From an uncultured Clostridia bacterium (GTDB taxonomy: Bacteria; Bacillota; Clostridia; Christensenellales; Borkfalkiaceae): a stretch of DNA of 35,093 nucleotides. The stretch lies in assembly GCA_947595585.1 (NCBI GenBank), contig CANQET010000016.1, forward strand, positions 1 to 35,093, written 5' to 3'. Position 1 is the first letter of the stretch, and each line of letters opens with the position of its first letter. The notes below the pieces were generated by a model. It made no database searches, had not been told where the DNA came from, and saw nothing but the letters and a program-made list of their open reading frames with translations. Both the position numbers and the translations under genes were made by a program. Positions 14,901 to 23,475 of this stretch are shown here, piece by piece.

Positions 14901-16124
14901 CTACAAAAGTTTTCCGAGGATGGCGCGGCAGGCGAGTTTACAGTGCTCATAGGTAAGTCCGCCCTGAAAATAGGCGGTATACGGCGGACGGATGGGCGCA
15001 TCCGCCGAAAGTTCGATGCTCGCCCCCGCCACAAAGGTGCCTGCGGCCATGATGACTTTGGAATCGTAGCCGGGCATATCCCACGCCTCGAGCCGCACGA
15101 AGGAATCGACGGGCGAGACCTCCTGCACGGCCTGGATGAAGGCGGTGAGCTGTTTTTCGTCGGGAAAACGGATGGCGCGGGTGATATCGGCGAGCGGGCG
15201 GTCGAGCGCGGGGAAATTTTGATAGCCGAGCTCTTCCATACAGGCGCCGATGAGCAGCCCGCCCTTGAGCGCCTGCGCGACGACGTGCGGCGCCAAAAAG
15301 AATCCCTGAAAGAATTCGCGGTAGCCGTAGGCATACGATCCGATCTCCCCGCCCACGGTGGGCGCGGTGAGGCGGTTTTCCGCACGCTCCACATAGCCCT
15401 TCTTGCCCGCGATATATCCGCCCGTCGGCGCCATGCCGCCCCCGGGGTTCTTGATGAGGCTTCCGACGATGAGGTCCGCCCCCGCCTCGGTGGGTTCGCG
15501 CGATTCGACGAATTCGCCGTAGCAATTATCGACAAAGATGCACCCCGCAAACCCGTGTGCGCGCACAAAGGCGCACATCTCCCCGATCTCGGCGACGGTG
15601 AAGGCATCGCGGAGGTCGTAGCCGCGGGAGCGCTGGATGTAGACCATATCGTAGTGCACGGCAAGGGCCTCTTCGGCGGCGGCAAAGTCCACCTTGCCCT
15701 CCTCCGTGAGGGGAAGGACGCGGTGCAGTACGCCGAAATCCGCGAGCGAGCCGTTGCCCCGCCCCCAGATGACCCCTTGGATGGTATCGTAGGGCTCCCC
15801 CGTGAGGAAGAGGATGCGGTCTTGCGGGCGCAGGACGCCGAAGAGCGCCACGGTGAGGGCGTGCGTCCCCGAAAGCAGGGCGGGCGAGACGAGCGCACGC
15901 TCTGCGCCGAAGGCCCTTGCGTAGACTCTGCCGAGGGCCTCTCTTCCCTCGTCGCCGTAGCCGTAGCCCGTCGAGGGATGAAAATGACGGAGGGCGATCT
16001 GCTCCTCGCGGAAGGCACTGAGTACCTTCTCCTGATTTTGAAGGGCGACTTCGTCGATCGCCCGAAACTGCGGAGAGAGCCTCTCCTCTGCACGGCGGAT
16101 CCGCGCTTCGATCTCATTTTGCAT
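14901..16124 (-). CDS. Methionine gamma-lyase-like PLP enzyme (YnbB / aluminium-resistance family)
   Basis: 407 residues. The sequence has the pattern of the Cys/Met-metabolism PLP fold: STGYGYGDEGREALGRVYA and SPALLSGTHALTVALFGVL near the cofactor phosphate, VDNCYGEFVE with the Asp that contacts the pyridine ring, and SLIKNPGGGMAPTGGY containing the likely Schiff-base Lys. The family is annotated as methionine gamma-lyase family or aluminium-resistance protein; its true substrate is unsettled. The ATG at 16124 overlaps the miaA stop by 11 bases, showing translational coupling. A position next to miaA is common for this gene in Firmicutes by my knowledge of the group. The membrane-protein gene follows. 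Confidence 0.87.
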   Translation of the reverse strand: MQNEIEARIRRAEERLSPQFRAIDEVALQNQEKVLSAFREEQIALRHFHPSTGYGYGDEGREALGRVYARAFGAERALVSPALLSGTHALTVALFGVLRPQDRILFLTGEPYDTIQGVIWGRGNGSLADFGVLHRVLPLTEEGKVDFAAAEEALAVHYDMVYIQRSRGYDLRDAFTVAEIGEMCAFVRAHGFAGCIFVDNCYGEFVESREPTEAGADLIVGSLIKNPGGGMAPTGGYIAGKKGYVERAENRLTAPTVGGEIGSYAYGYREFFQGFFLAPHVVAQALKGGLLIGACMEELGYQNFPALDRPLADITRAIRFPDEKQLTAFIQAVQEVSPVDSFVRLEAWDMPGYDSKVIMAAGTFVAGASIELSADAPIRPPYTAYFQGGLTYEHCKLACRAILGKLL

Positions 16125-17031
16125 AGTAGTCCAATGTCTCCTCCGCGGCCTGTTCGATCGAAGACGGCGCAAGGAGCTTAAGGCCCTGCGTCCGCTTGAA
16201 GAATGTGATCTGCCGCTTTGCGTAATTGCGTGTATTTTGCGCTATGCGAGCTATTACGTCTGGCATAGTACTTAAATTATTGCCGTTTTTCAAGAATTCG
16301 ACGACCTCTTTGTACCCGATCGCCTGCATACTCTGCGCCGTCGCGGGCACGCCGCTTTGCAAAAGGCCGCGGACTTCTTCCAAAAGTCCCGCTTCGAACA
16401 TCCCCTTCACGCGCGCATCGATCCGCCGATAGAGCTCCTCGCGGGGATAATCGAAAGATACGGCGCAGAAGGGATAGCGGGCGACGTCTCCATCGTTTTG
16501 GGCGGATTTCTTCTTGCCCGTAAGCTCATAGATCTCGAGGGCGCGGATGACCCGCTTCGTGTCGTTCTCGTGCAGTTTTTCGGCGCTCTCGGGGTCGACG
16601 AGCGCAAGCCGCGCGTGCAGGGCGTGCTTCCCCTCTGTCTCGAGAAGATCCGCGTATTTATTTCGGATCGCCTCCGAGGCGGGGGCGTCGCCGAAAGCAT
16701 GGCGGTATAAGATCGCGTTGAGATAGAACCCCGTTCCGCCGCAGAGCACGGGCGTCTTGCCGCGGGAGAGGATATCTTCGACGACGGGCAGCGCCATCCG
16801 CTCGAAATCGCTCACCGAAAAGGCCTCTTTGGGGTCTGCGATGTCGATCATGTGGTGGACGACCCCCTGCCGTTCGCGCATATCGGGCTTGGCAGTGCCG
16901 ATATCCAGTCCGCGGTAGATCTGAAAGGCGTCGCAGGAGACGACTTCCCCTCCGAGGCGCTGCGCACAGGCCACAGAGAGCGCCGTCTTCCCCGATGCGG
17001 TGGGACCGCAGATGACGAGCAGCTTCTTCAT
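16114..17031 (-). CDS. miaA: tRNA dimethylallyltransferase
   Basis: 305 residues, normal length. MiaA adds the dimethylallyl group to N6 of A37 in tRNAs that read UNN codons; MiaB, encoded in the same operon, then methylthiolates the product. The P-loop GPTASGKTALS is at about residues 9-19, followed by SCDAFQIYRGLDIGTAKP and the GGTGFYLNAI motif. The C-terminal NYAKRQITFFKR tRNA-binding stretch is present. The start (MKKLLVICG) overlaps the mutL stop as ATGA. Confidence 0.97.
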   Translation of the reverse strand: MKKLLVICGPTASGKTALSVACAQRLGGEVVSCDAFQIYRGLDIGTAKPDMRERQGVVHHMIDIADPKEAFSVSDFERMALPVVEDILSRGKTPVLCGGTGFYLNAILYRHAFGDAPASEAIRNKYADLLETEGKHALHARLALVDPESAEKLHENDTKRVIRALEIYELTGKKKSAQNDGDVARYPFCAVSFDYPREELYRRIDARVKGMFEAGLLEEVRGLLQSGVPATAQSMQAIGYKEVVEFLKNGNNLSTMPDVIARIAQNTRNYAKRQITFFKRTQGLKLLAPSSIEQAAEETLDYYAK

Positions 17032-18872
17032 ACGATGCGCCGGAAGAGCTTCTCGAGCTCGTAGCGGGTGAGGTGTACGGCGACGGGACGCCCGTGCGGA
17101 CACTTGAGGCCCATATCGCCGTCCATCTTCTCGAGCAGGGAGCGCGCTTCGGCCTCGGTGAGCCTTTCTCCCCCCTTGACCGCCGCTTTGCAGGCCGCGG
17201 AGGCGAGTTTATCCTTCAGAAGATCGGAAAGTTTGATCGCGCGGAGGCTCTCCATCGAGGCGAGCACTTCCCGCAGGAAGGCGGCAAGGTCCATGCCCAT
17301 GAGGTCGGAAGGGACGGCGGAGATCTTGGCGGAAGTTCCGCCGAAATCCTCGATCTCGAAGCCGATCTCCCGCAATATATCGTAATTTTTGGCCAAAAAG
17401 GCGTGTTCCTGCGCATTCAGCTCGGCAACGTAGGGCGCAAGCATGGGCTGGGAGACGACTTCCCGCGCCTCCCACTTCGCACGGAGACGGTCGTAGATGA
17501 GCCGCTCGTGGGCGGCATGCTGGTCGACGATATAGGCGTCGTCGCCGCATTCGTAGATGAGATAGGTGCGGAAGAGCTCCCCTTTGAAGGTGAGCGCGGC
17601 GGGGTCGATGCGCTGCTGCTTTTTCGCCTCCTCCTGTGCGCGGAGGAACTTTTGATTCTCCTCGAAGGCGTCTTCCTGCTGCGGCTTGGGAGAGCGCACT
17701 TCGAAGATGGGCGCGGGCGGCATACGGCGGGGGACCGTGGAAGTCCCGGCGTAGAGCGGGATATCGAAGCCGAGCTCCTTCTTGGCCTCGGCATAGCTCA
17801 TCGTGGGCTGCGGGACGGGGCTTGAGGAAGTTGCGGGCGCGGGAGCGGGTCTTTCCTGCCCTGCCTCGGGGACGACGTACTCGAGCGCACGCGAATTGCC
17901 GTCGAGCACGGCGGAGACGATGGAATAGACGTTCCCGTAGATGAGATTGTGGTCTGCGAAGCGCACATCCGCCTTATTGGGGTGGACGTTGACATCGACG
18001 ATCTCGGGCGGAACATCCAAAAAGAGCACATAGAAGGGGTATTGCCGCTTCATGAGATAGCTCGCATAGGCATTGGAGATGGCCGAGGCGAGCGTTTGGT
18101 TGACGACATACCGCCCGTTCACGAACATGCTCTGATAGGTGCGATTGGGCTTGGAATAGTTGCGATCGCCGATGAAGCCCGAAAGGCGAAGGCCGTGCTT
18201 GGCGGCGTCGATCTCGCAGAGATGGGAGAGCACTTCGGCACCGTAGACGGCGGCAAGGGCGGCGCGAAGGCCGTCGCCATAGGAACGGTAGCGGATCTTG
18301 CCGTTGACTTCGAAGCAAAACGCGATCTCGGGGCGGGAGAGGATGAAGCGGGCGATCATCGCCGCGACGTCCCCCTCCTCGTGACTATCGGATTTGAGGA
18401 ATTTGAGGCGGGCGGGCGTGTTGAAGAAGAGGTTCTTGACGAGGACCCTCGTCCCGTTCGCACCTGCGGCGGGCGTGAGCTGCCCCAAGACGCCCCCGCA
18501 GCAAGTGAGCGCGTAGGCTTCGCCCGAGGCGGTCTTGGAGACGATCTCCATCTCGGAGACGGCGGCGATCGAGGCGAGCGCTTCCCCGCGGAAACCGAGC
18601 GTTTTCACGCCGAAAAGATCTTCGGCGCGCGAGAGCTTGCTCGTCGCGTGCGGGGCGTAGGCGTTTTGCAGATCTTCCTTTTCGATGCCGCAGCCGTTAT
18701 CGGTGACGCGGATGAGGGACTTCCCCCCCGCTTCGATCTCAACGGTAATTTCTGTGGCACCCGCATCGATCGCGTTTTCCACGAGTTCTTTGACGACCGA
18801 ATACGGGCGGTCGACGACTTCCCCCGCCGCGATCTTGTTGTAGATATCTGCGGTCAAAAGATGGATCTTCAC
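17028..18872 (-). CDS. mutL: DNA mismatch repair endonuclease MutL (GTG start)
   Basis: 614 residues. It couples MutS mismatch recognition to strand incision. The N-terminal GHKL ATPase shows IAAGEVVDRP, VKELVENAIDAG, DNGCGI and GFRGEALASI. The C-terminal domain has DQHAAHERLIYD, ACKAAVK and CPHGRP, the metal-binding endonuclease set. The usual DQHA(X)2E(X)4E motif ends in Asp instead of Glu here. An in-frame ATG lies 18 bases upstream, but the GTG at 18872 has a better-placed AAGGAG at eight bases, forms a GTGA overlap with mutS and begins the conserved VKIHLL stretch. A variable Pro/Ala/Gln-rich linker lies near 335-410. Confidence 0.95.
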   Translation of the reverse strand: MKIHLLTADIYNKIAAGEVVDRPYSVVKELVENAIDAGATEITVEIEAGGKSLIRVTDNGCGIEKEDLQNAYAPHATSKLSRAEDLFGVKTLGFRGEALASIAAVSEMEIVSKTASGEAYALTCCGGVLGQLTPAAGANGTRVLVKNLFFNTPARLKFLKSDSHEEGDVAAMIARFILSRPEIAFCFEVNGKIRYRSYGDGLRAALAAVYGAEVLSHLCEIDAAKHGLRLSGFIGDRNYSKPNRTYQSMFVNGRYVVNQTLASAISNAYASYLMKRQYPFYVLFLDVPPEIVDVNVHPNKADVRFADHNLIYGNVYSIVSAVLDGNSRALEYVVPEAGQERPAPAPATSSSPVPQPTMSYAEAKKELGFDIPLYAGTSTVPRRMPPAPIFEVRSPKPQQEDAFEENQKFLRAQEEAKKQQRIDPAALTFKGELFRTYLIYECGDDAYIVDQHAAHERLIYDRLRAKWEAREVVSQPMLAPYVAELNAQEHAFLAKNYDILREIGFEIEDFGGTSAKISAVPSDLMGMDLAAFLREVLASMESLRAIKLSDLLKDKLASAACKAAVKGGERLTEAEARSLLEKMDGDMGLKCPHGRPVAVHLTRYELEKLFRRIV

Positions 18873-21412
18873 TTGAGTTTCTCCTTCCATTCGGATAAGA
18901 CCATGAGCGCCTGCATGGGCGAAAGGGCGTTGACGTCGAGCTCCTTGAGCTCCTCTTTTAAGTCGAAGGTCTCGGGCTCGGGCGCCTCCTCTTCCATCGA
19001 CGGGCGACGGGCTTCGGCACGCTCCAAACTCCGAAGGATGCGCTTTGCGCGGTCGGTGACTTCCGAAGGTACCCCTGCGAGGGCGGCGACTTCCACGCCG
19101 AAACTGCGCGACGCCCCGCCCCGCACGATCTTGCGCAGGAAGACGATGCTTCCGCCGAGTTCGCGCACGTTGATCTTATAGTTCTTTACGCCGTCGAGCT
19201 TGCCCTCGAGCTCGGTGAGTTCGTGGTAGTGGGTGGCAAACAGCGTCTTCGCACGGACCTTTTCGGTGAGATGTTCGATGACGGCCCATGCGATCGAGAG
19301 GCCGTCGAAGGTGCTCGTCCCCCGCCCCACTTCATCGAGGATGAGAAGACTTCTCGCCGTGGCACAGCGCAAGATGTTGGCGACCTCGGTCATCTCGACC
19401 ATGAAGGTACTGCGGTCGAGGATGAGGTTGTCGCTTGCGCCGATGCGGGTGAAGATGCGGTCGCAGAGCGGGATCTCGGCACGTTTTGCGGGGACGAAGC
19501 AGCCGATATGCGCCATGAAGACGATGAGGGCGACCTGCCGAAGATAGGTGGACTTCCCCGCCATATTCGGCCCGGTGATGATCATCGTGCGATTGTCTTT
19601 GCCGTCTAAGAGGCAGTCGTTGGGAACGAAGCGCTCCTTGGAGATCGCCTCGACGACGGGGTGCCTGCCCTCTTCGATGACGAGCGCCCCCTCTTCCTTG
19701 AGTACGGGACGGCAATACCTATTCTCCTTGGCGACGACCGCGAGCGCAGTGAAGCAATCGAGATCGGCGACGGCGGCGGCGATGCGGCGCAGGAGAGCGA
19801 TGTTGCGGGTGAGGATCTCCGCGATCTCCGAAAAGAGATGTTCTTCGAGCCGCCCCGCTTCCTCTTCGCTGCCGAGGATGCTCGCCTCGAGCTTTTTGAG
19901 CTCCTCGCTCGTGTAGCGTTCCCCCGTGGAGAGGGTCTGTTTGCGCGTATATTCATAGGGAACGCGGTCTTTGAAGGAATTGCTGACTTCGATATAGTAG
20001 CCGAAGACGCGGTTATACCCCACTTTGAGCGTACGGATGCCCGTGCGTTCGCGCTCCCGCGCTTCGAGTTTTGCGATGAGTTCGCGACTGTGGTTCTTGA
20101 TGTCGCGCAGTTCGTCGAGCCGTGCGTTGTAGCCTTCGCGGATGAAGCTCCCCTCTCGCTTGGTCGTCGCCATGGGCGAGATCGCGCGGTCCAAAAGATC
20201 GCAGACGGGCTTGGGATCGACGAGATCCTCCGAGATCTTCGCAAGAAGAGAAGAAGAAAAGCCCGAGAGTTGGAACTTGAGATTGGGGACGACGGCAAGG
20301 GACGCCGAGAGTGTGAGGCAGTCCGAAGGTTGGAGATTGCCATTGGAGATCCTGCCCGCAAGGCGTTCGATGTCCTTCACGCCCGAGAGCATATCCGCAA
20401 TGCCCATGCGGACGACGGTCGCCTTGCAGAGTTCATCCACCGCATCAAGCCGTACATCGATCGCGGCGCGATCGGCGAGCGGATGGGTCAGCATCTCCGA
20501 AAGCCGCCGTGCGCCCATGGGCGTCTTCGTCTTCTTGAGCAGCCATAAAAGCGACCCATACGTCCTCCCGTCGGCGTTGTTCTTCAGGATATCGAGGTTA
20601 CGGAGCGCCGTGGGATCGAGCTGCATCATCCCCTCGCTCTCGATAAGGCGCAGGGAAGTGATGTTTTGCAGGGCATGTTTTTGGGTCTCACGCAGGTATT
20701 CGAGCAGTGCCCCGGCGGCGCAGATCGCGGTAGGATGCGCATCCAAGCCGAGGGCGGCCACAGAGGCCGAAAACTGCGTTTCCACACTGTTTTTTGCCTT
20801 GGCATAGCCGAATGCCCACGGAAGATAGCAGGAAAATTTGGGCAGAAGACGAAGCTCGGGGCGATCTTTTGCGGAGAGCAGAAGGGCGTCGTTGCAGACG
20901 ATCTCCACCACGGAGAGGTTGACGAGATCGGAGATGAGCTTCTCGAGGCTCTCCTCTTCGGCGGCGAAGAATTGCCCCGTCGTGATATCCGCCCAAGCGA
21001 GCGCAAGGCCCTCATCGAGCTTGCATCCGCAGGCGATGAAGTTGCTCTTCCCCTCATCGAGAAGATTGCCCTCGATCACCGTCCCCGCCGAGACGACGCG
21101 GATGACGTCGCGATCGACCATGCCCTTGGAGGCCTTCGGATCGGAGAGCTGTTCGCAGATGGCGACGCGCTCCCCCTTTTCAACGAGCTTTTGAATGTAG
21201 AGATCGACGGCATGATAGGGCACGCCGCACATCGGGGCACGCTCCTTGAGCCCGCAATCCCTGCCCGTGAGCGTGAGATCGAGGATCTCGCTCGCCTTGA
21301 CCGCGTCGTCGAAGAACATCTCATAGAAATCGCCGAGACGGTAAAAGACCAAACAATCGGGATATTGCTCCTTGATCTTCTGCCAGTGCTCCATCATGGG
21401 TGAAAGTCCCAT
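18869..21412 (-). CDS. mutS: DNA mismatch repair protein MutS
   Basis: 847 residues, full length. MutS binds mismatches and small loops as a dimer and uses ATP to switch to a sliding clamp. The mismatch-reading motif GDFYEMFF is near residue 30. The connector, lever and clamp domains follow. The ATPase has GPNMAGKSTYLRQ (Walker A), ILDEVGRGTSTFDG (Walker B) and FATHYHEL. The C-terminus has the short dimerisation tail before the stop. The start MGLSPMMEHW has AGAGGT about eight bases upstream, 13 bases after the TIR-LRR gene stop. Confidence 0.97.
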   Translation of the reverse strand: MGLSPMMEHWQKIKEQYPDCLVFYRLGDFYEMFFDDAVKASEILDLTLTGRDCGLKERAPMCGVPYHAVDLYIQKLVEKGERVAICEQLSDPKASKGMVDRDVIRVVSAGTVIEGNLLDEGKSNFIACGCKLDEGLALAWADITTGQFFAAEEESLEKLISDLVNLSVVEIVCNDALLLSAKDRPELRLLPKFSCYLPWAFGYAKAKNSVETQFSASVAALGLDAHPTAICAAGALLEYLRETQKHALQNITSLRLIESEGMMQLDPTALRNLDILKNNADGRTYGSLLWLLKKTKTPMGARRLSEMLTHPLADRAAIDVRLDAVDELCKATVVRMGIADMLSGVKDIERLAGRISNGNLQPSDCLTLSASLAVVPNLKFQLSGFSSSLLAKISEDLVDPKPVCDLLDRAISPMATTKREGSFIREGYNARLDELRDIKNHSRELIAKLEARERERTGIRTLKVGYNRVFGYYIEVSNSFKDRVPYEYTRKQTLSTGERYTSEELKKLEASILGSEEEAGRLEEHLFSEIAEILTRNIALLRRIAAAVADLDCFTALAVVAKENRYCRPVLKEEGALVIEEGRHPVVEAISKERFVPNDCLLDGKDNRTMIITGPNMAGKSTYLRQVALIVFMAHIGCFVPAKRAEIPLCDRIFTRIGASDNLILDRSTFMVEMTEVANILRCATARSLLILDEVGRGTSTFDGLSIAWAVIEHLTEKVRAKTLFATHYHELTELEGKLDGVKNYKINVRELGGSIVFLRKIVRGGASRSFGVEVAALAGVPSEVTDRAKRILRSLERAEARRPSMEEEAPEPETFDLKEELKELDVNALSPMQALMVLSEWKEKLK
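18881..18886 (-). promoter_or_regulatory. Ribosome-binding site that decides the mutL start
   Basis: AAGGAG on the minus strand, eight bases before the GTG at 18872. It overlaps the alternative ATG's first codons, which argues against that ATG. Confidence 0.75.
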
Positions 21413-21425
21413 TTTTTTCTACCTC

Positions 21426-23474
21426 TTATTTCGTGAAAGTAAATTGTATCTTTTTCCAGTTGTCCCCGAAGATCTTCTTGAGTCCAGAATCCGTAAGCCA
21501 ATTTATTTGCTTGGGAATTGTGACTTGAGTAATCGATTTGCATTCGCTGAACGTCTTATCATCAATGGAAGTTATGCTGTCGGGAAGCTTCACTGTCTTG
21601 ATTGCCTGCGGAACATGAATAATTTCTGTTTTTGATTTGTTATATAGTATCCCGTCCTCGCTGCTGTAGTTTGGATTTTCCTCGGCCACACAGATTTTTT
21701 TCAGACAATCACAACCATAGAAAACATCACGTCCGATCGACGTTACGTTTTTGCCGATTGAAATTTCCGTAAGTCCACTACACTTGTAGAATGCACTAAA
21801 TCCGATCGACGTCACGCCGTCATCGATCGTTATGCTTTTTAATCCGCTACAATTGGCAAACGCATACCTGTCAATTGCATTTACGCTTGCGGGAATCGTT
21901 ACGTTCTTAAGTCCATTGCAGAGCGCAAACGCCGAATCGCCAATTCGTATAACGCTGTCTGGTATCTTGCTGTTGTTGCAACCCAAAATCAACGTATTCG
22001 AACGTTTATCGATCAAGCAATCTTGTTCGCTTCGATAAGCGATATTTCCCTCCAAAACTTTAATGCGTTCCCGTCCATTGCAGCCCGTGAATGCTCCGTC
22101 ACCGATCGATGTCACACTATTTGAGATCGTCAAGCAGGGAAGCGTGCTACAATTTTGGAATGCGTTTCCTTCGATTTTGGTCACGTTGTCGGGAATCCGT
22201 ACTTCTTTTACGGTCCCTGTATATTTTATAAGCACACCGCGCTTCACTTGAAATCGTGCGCGCTGTGATGGATGTTTGGTCTTACCGCTATTTTCCGCCT
22301 CGTCGCGCACTATTTGTTCGGCTGTGAGCCATGTTTCCTCTGTCTTTGGCGCTTCGTCCTCCCGCTTTCGCTTTTCCTCCTCCTCGGCCTTCCGCATCAT
22401 GGCGAGAAGTTCTGCGGGAGATAAGTTTGCAGGGGAGGCCGCCGAAGCGCGCTCCCGCTCCATCTGTGCGAGCTTTTCTTTGAGCTCGGAAAACTCCCTG
22501 TTTCGTGCCTCTTCTTCGGCACGGCGCTTTTTTTCTTCCGCCTCGCGGCGGGCCTTGGCGGCAGGCGTGTGACGCTCGACGTAATCGGCAATGGCGGCGT
22601 AGGCCGTGGGCTTGGCAAGGTCGATGCCCTGCAGTTTGCCGTTTCTCCCCGGCAGCTTTTCGATGGGCTTCCCGCGATAGACGAAGGTCACCGCGTCCCG
22701 TTCCTTTTCCTCGTTTGCGATCATCGCCGAGAAGCGGGTATACTCATTCTTCACCCATTTGGTCTTTAAGTACTCCTCATCACTGCATACAATGAGCATG
22801 CACTCGGAAGTGTAGAGGGCGTAGAGAATGTGCGCCTCATAATCCGAGCCCGTACGGCTGCCCATGATCGCTTCCGAATAGAAGGGGGTGTACCCCTTTT
22901 CTTTGAGATAGTTGTAGATACGAAGGGCTTCGTGGCTATCCTGTGTATTGCTGCCATCCTCGGAAGTGACTTTCACGCAGAGGAAGCAGTCGTAATCGAG
23001 GCCGCTCTCTTTGAGCTCTTCGAAGCGGTCCCGAATTTCATCGATCTCCATCGCCCGTTCGCGATAGATGCGCTTCTGCTCCCGCGTGGCGAGCTCTATC
23101 GCCTTAAGATAGTTCTTATCCGTCGAGAAGACCTTCTCGGAGATCTCATGGCAGATGGGTTGCAGACGAGGCGGGTCTGCGACTTCATCCTTGAGATATT
23201 GTACTTTATATGTAGCGAGGGCCATGCCGAAGTAGGCTTCGGGCTCTTCGGGGTCGAGCTCGGCCGCTTTCTGATAGGCGCTTAAGGCATCTTCGAATTT
23301 GCAGGTATCCAAATCGTGCTCGCCCATGCGGAGGAAGGAGAGCGCGGCGGGAGAAGTCTCTTTCTTGGGCACCGTCCATACGTTCTTACAATAGGGGCAA
23401 GTGACGAGCCCGTTTTGCGCCTCCTCCGCCAAGGCGGTGAGCTGCGCTTCGCACGTTTTGCATTTGAAGTCCAT
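21426..23474 (-). CDS. Zinc-ribbon / TPR / TIR / coiled-coil / BspA-type leucine-rich-repeat protein
   Basis: 682 residues, no signal peptide, so cytoplasmic. Order: zinc ribbon (Cys5, Cys8, Cys26, Cys29); one TPR-like helix pair (about 43-90); TIR domain (about 158-300) with DYDCFLCVKV, GYTPFYSE and TKWVKNEYTRF, where Glu244 fits the WVxxE catalytic Glu of NAD-cleaving TIRs such as SARM1; a charged coiled coil (about 305-375); then LRR_5/BspA-like repeats (about 415-655) with AFxxC at 23-residue steps (438, 461; 515, 538, 561, 584) and a final TFSEC at 641. TIR-plus-repeat proteins are often NADase effectors in immunity; that role here is inference. The start has GAGGTG four bases upstream and follows the miaB stop by one base. 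Confidence 0.88.
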   Translation of the reverse strand: MDFKCKTCEAQLTALAEEAQNGLVTCPYCKNVWTVPKKETSPAALSFLRMGEHDLDTCKFEDALSAYQKAAELDPEEPEAYFGMALATYKVQYLKDEVADPPRLQPICHEISEKVFSTDKNYLKAIELATREQKRIYRERAMEIDEIRDRFEELKESGLDYDCFLCVKVTSEDGSNTQDSHEALRIYNYLKEKGYTPFYSEAIMGSRTGSDYEAHILYALYTSECMLIVCSDEEYLKTKWVKNEYTRFSAMIANEEKERDAVTFVYRGKPIEKLPGRNGKLQGIDLAKPTAYAAIADYVERHTPAAKARREAEEKKRRAEEEARNREFSELKEKLAQMERERASAASPANLSPAELLAMMRKAEEEEKRKREDEAPKTEETWLTAEQIVRDEAENSGKTKHPSQRARFQVKRGVLIKYTGTVKEVRIPDNVTKIEGNAFQNCSTLPCLTISNSVTSIGDGAFTGCNGRERIKVLEGNIAYRSEQDCLIDKRSNTLILGCNNSKIPDSVIRIGDSAFALCNGLKNVTIPASVNAIDRYAFANCSGLKSITIDDGVTSIGFSAFYKCSGLTEISIGKNVTSIGRDVFYGCDCLKKICVAEENPNYSSEDGILYNKSKTEIIHVPQAIKTVKLPDSITSIDDKTFSECKSITQVTIPKQINWLTDSGLKKIFGDNWKKIQFTFTK

Positions 23475-23475
23475 A

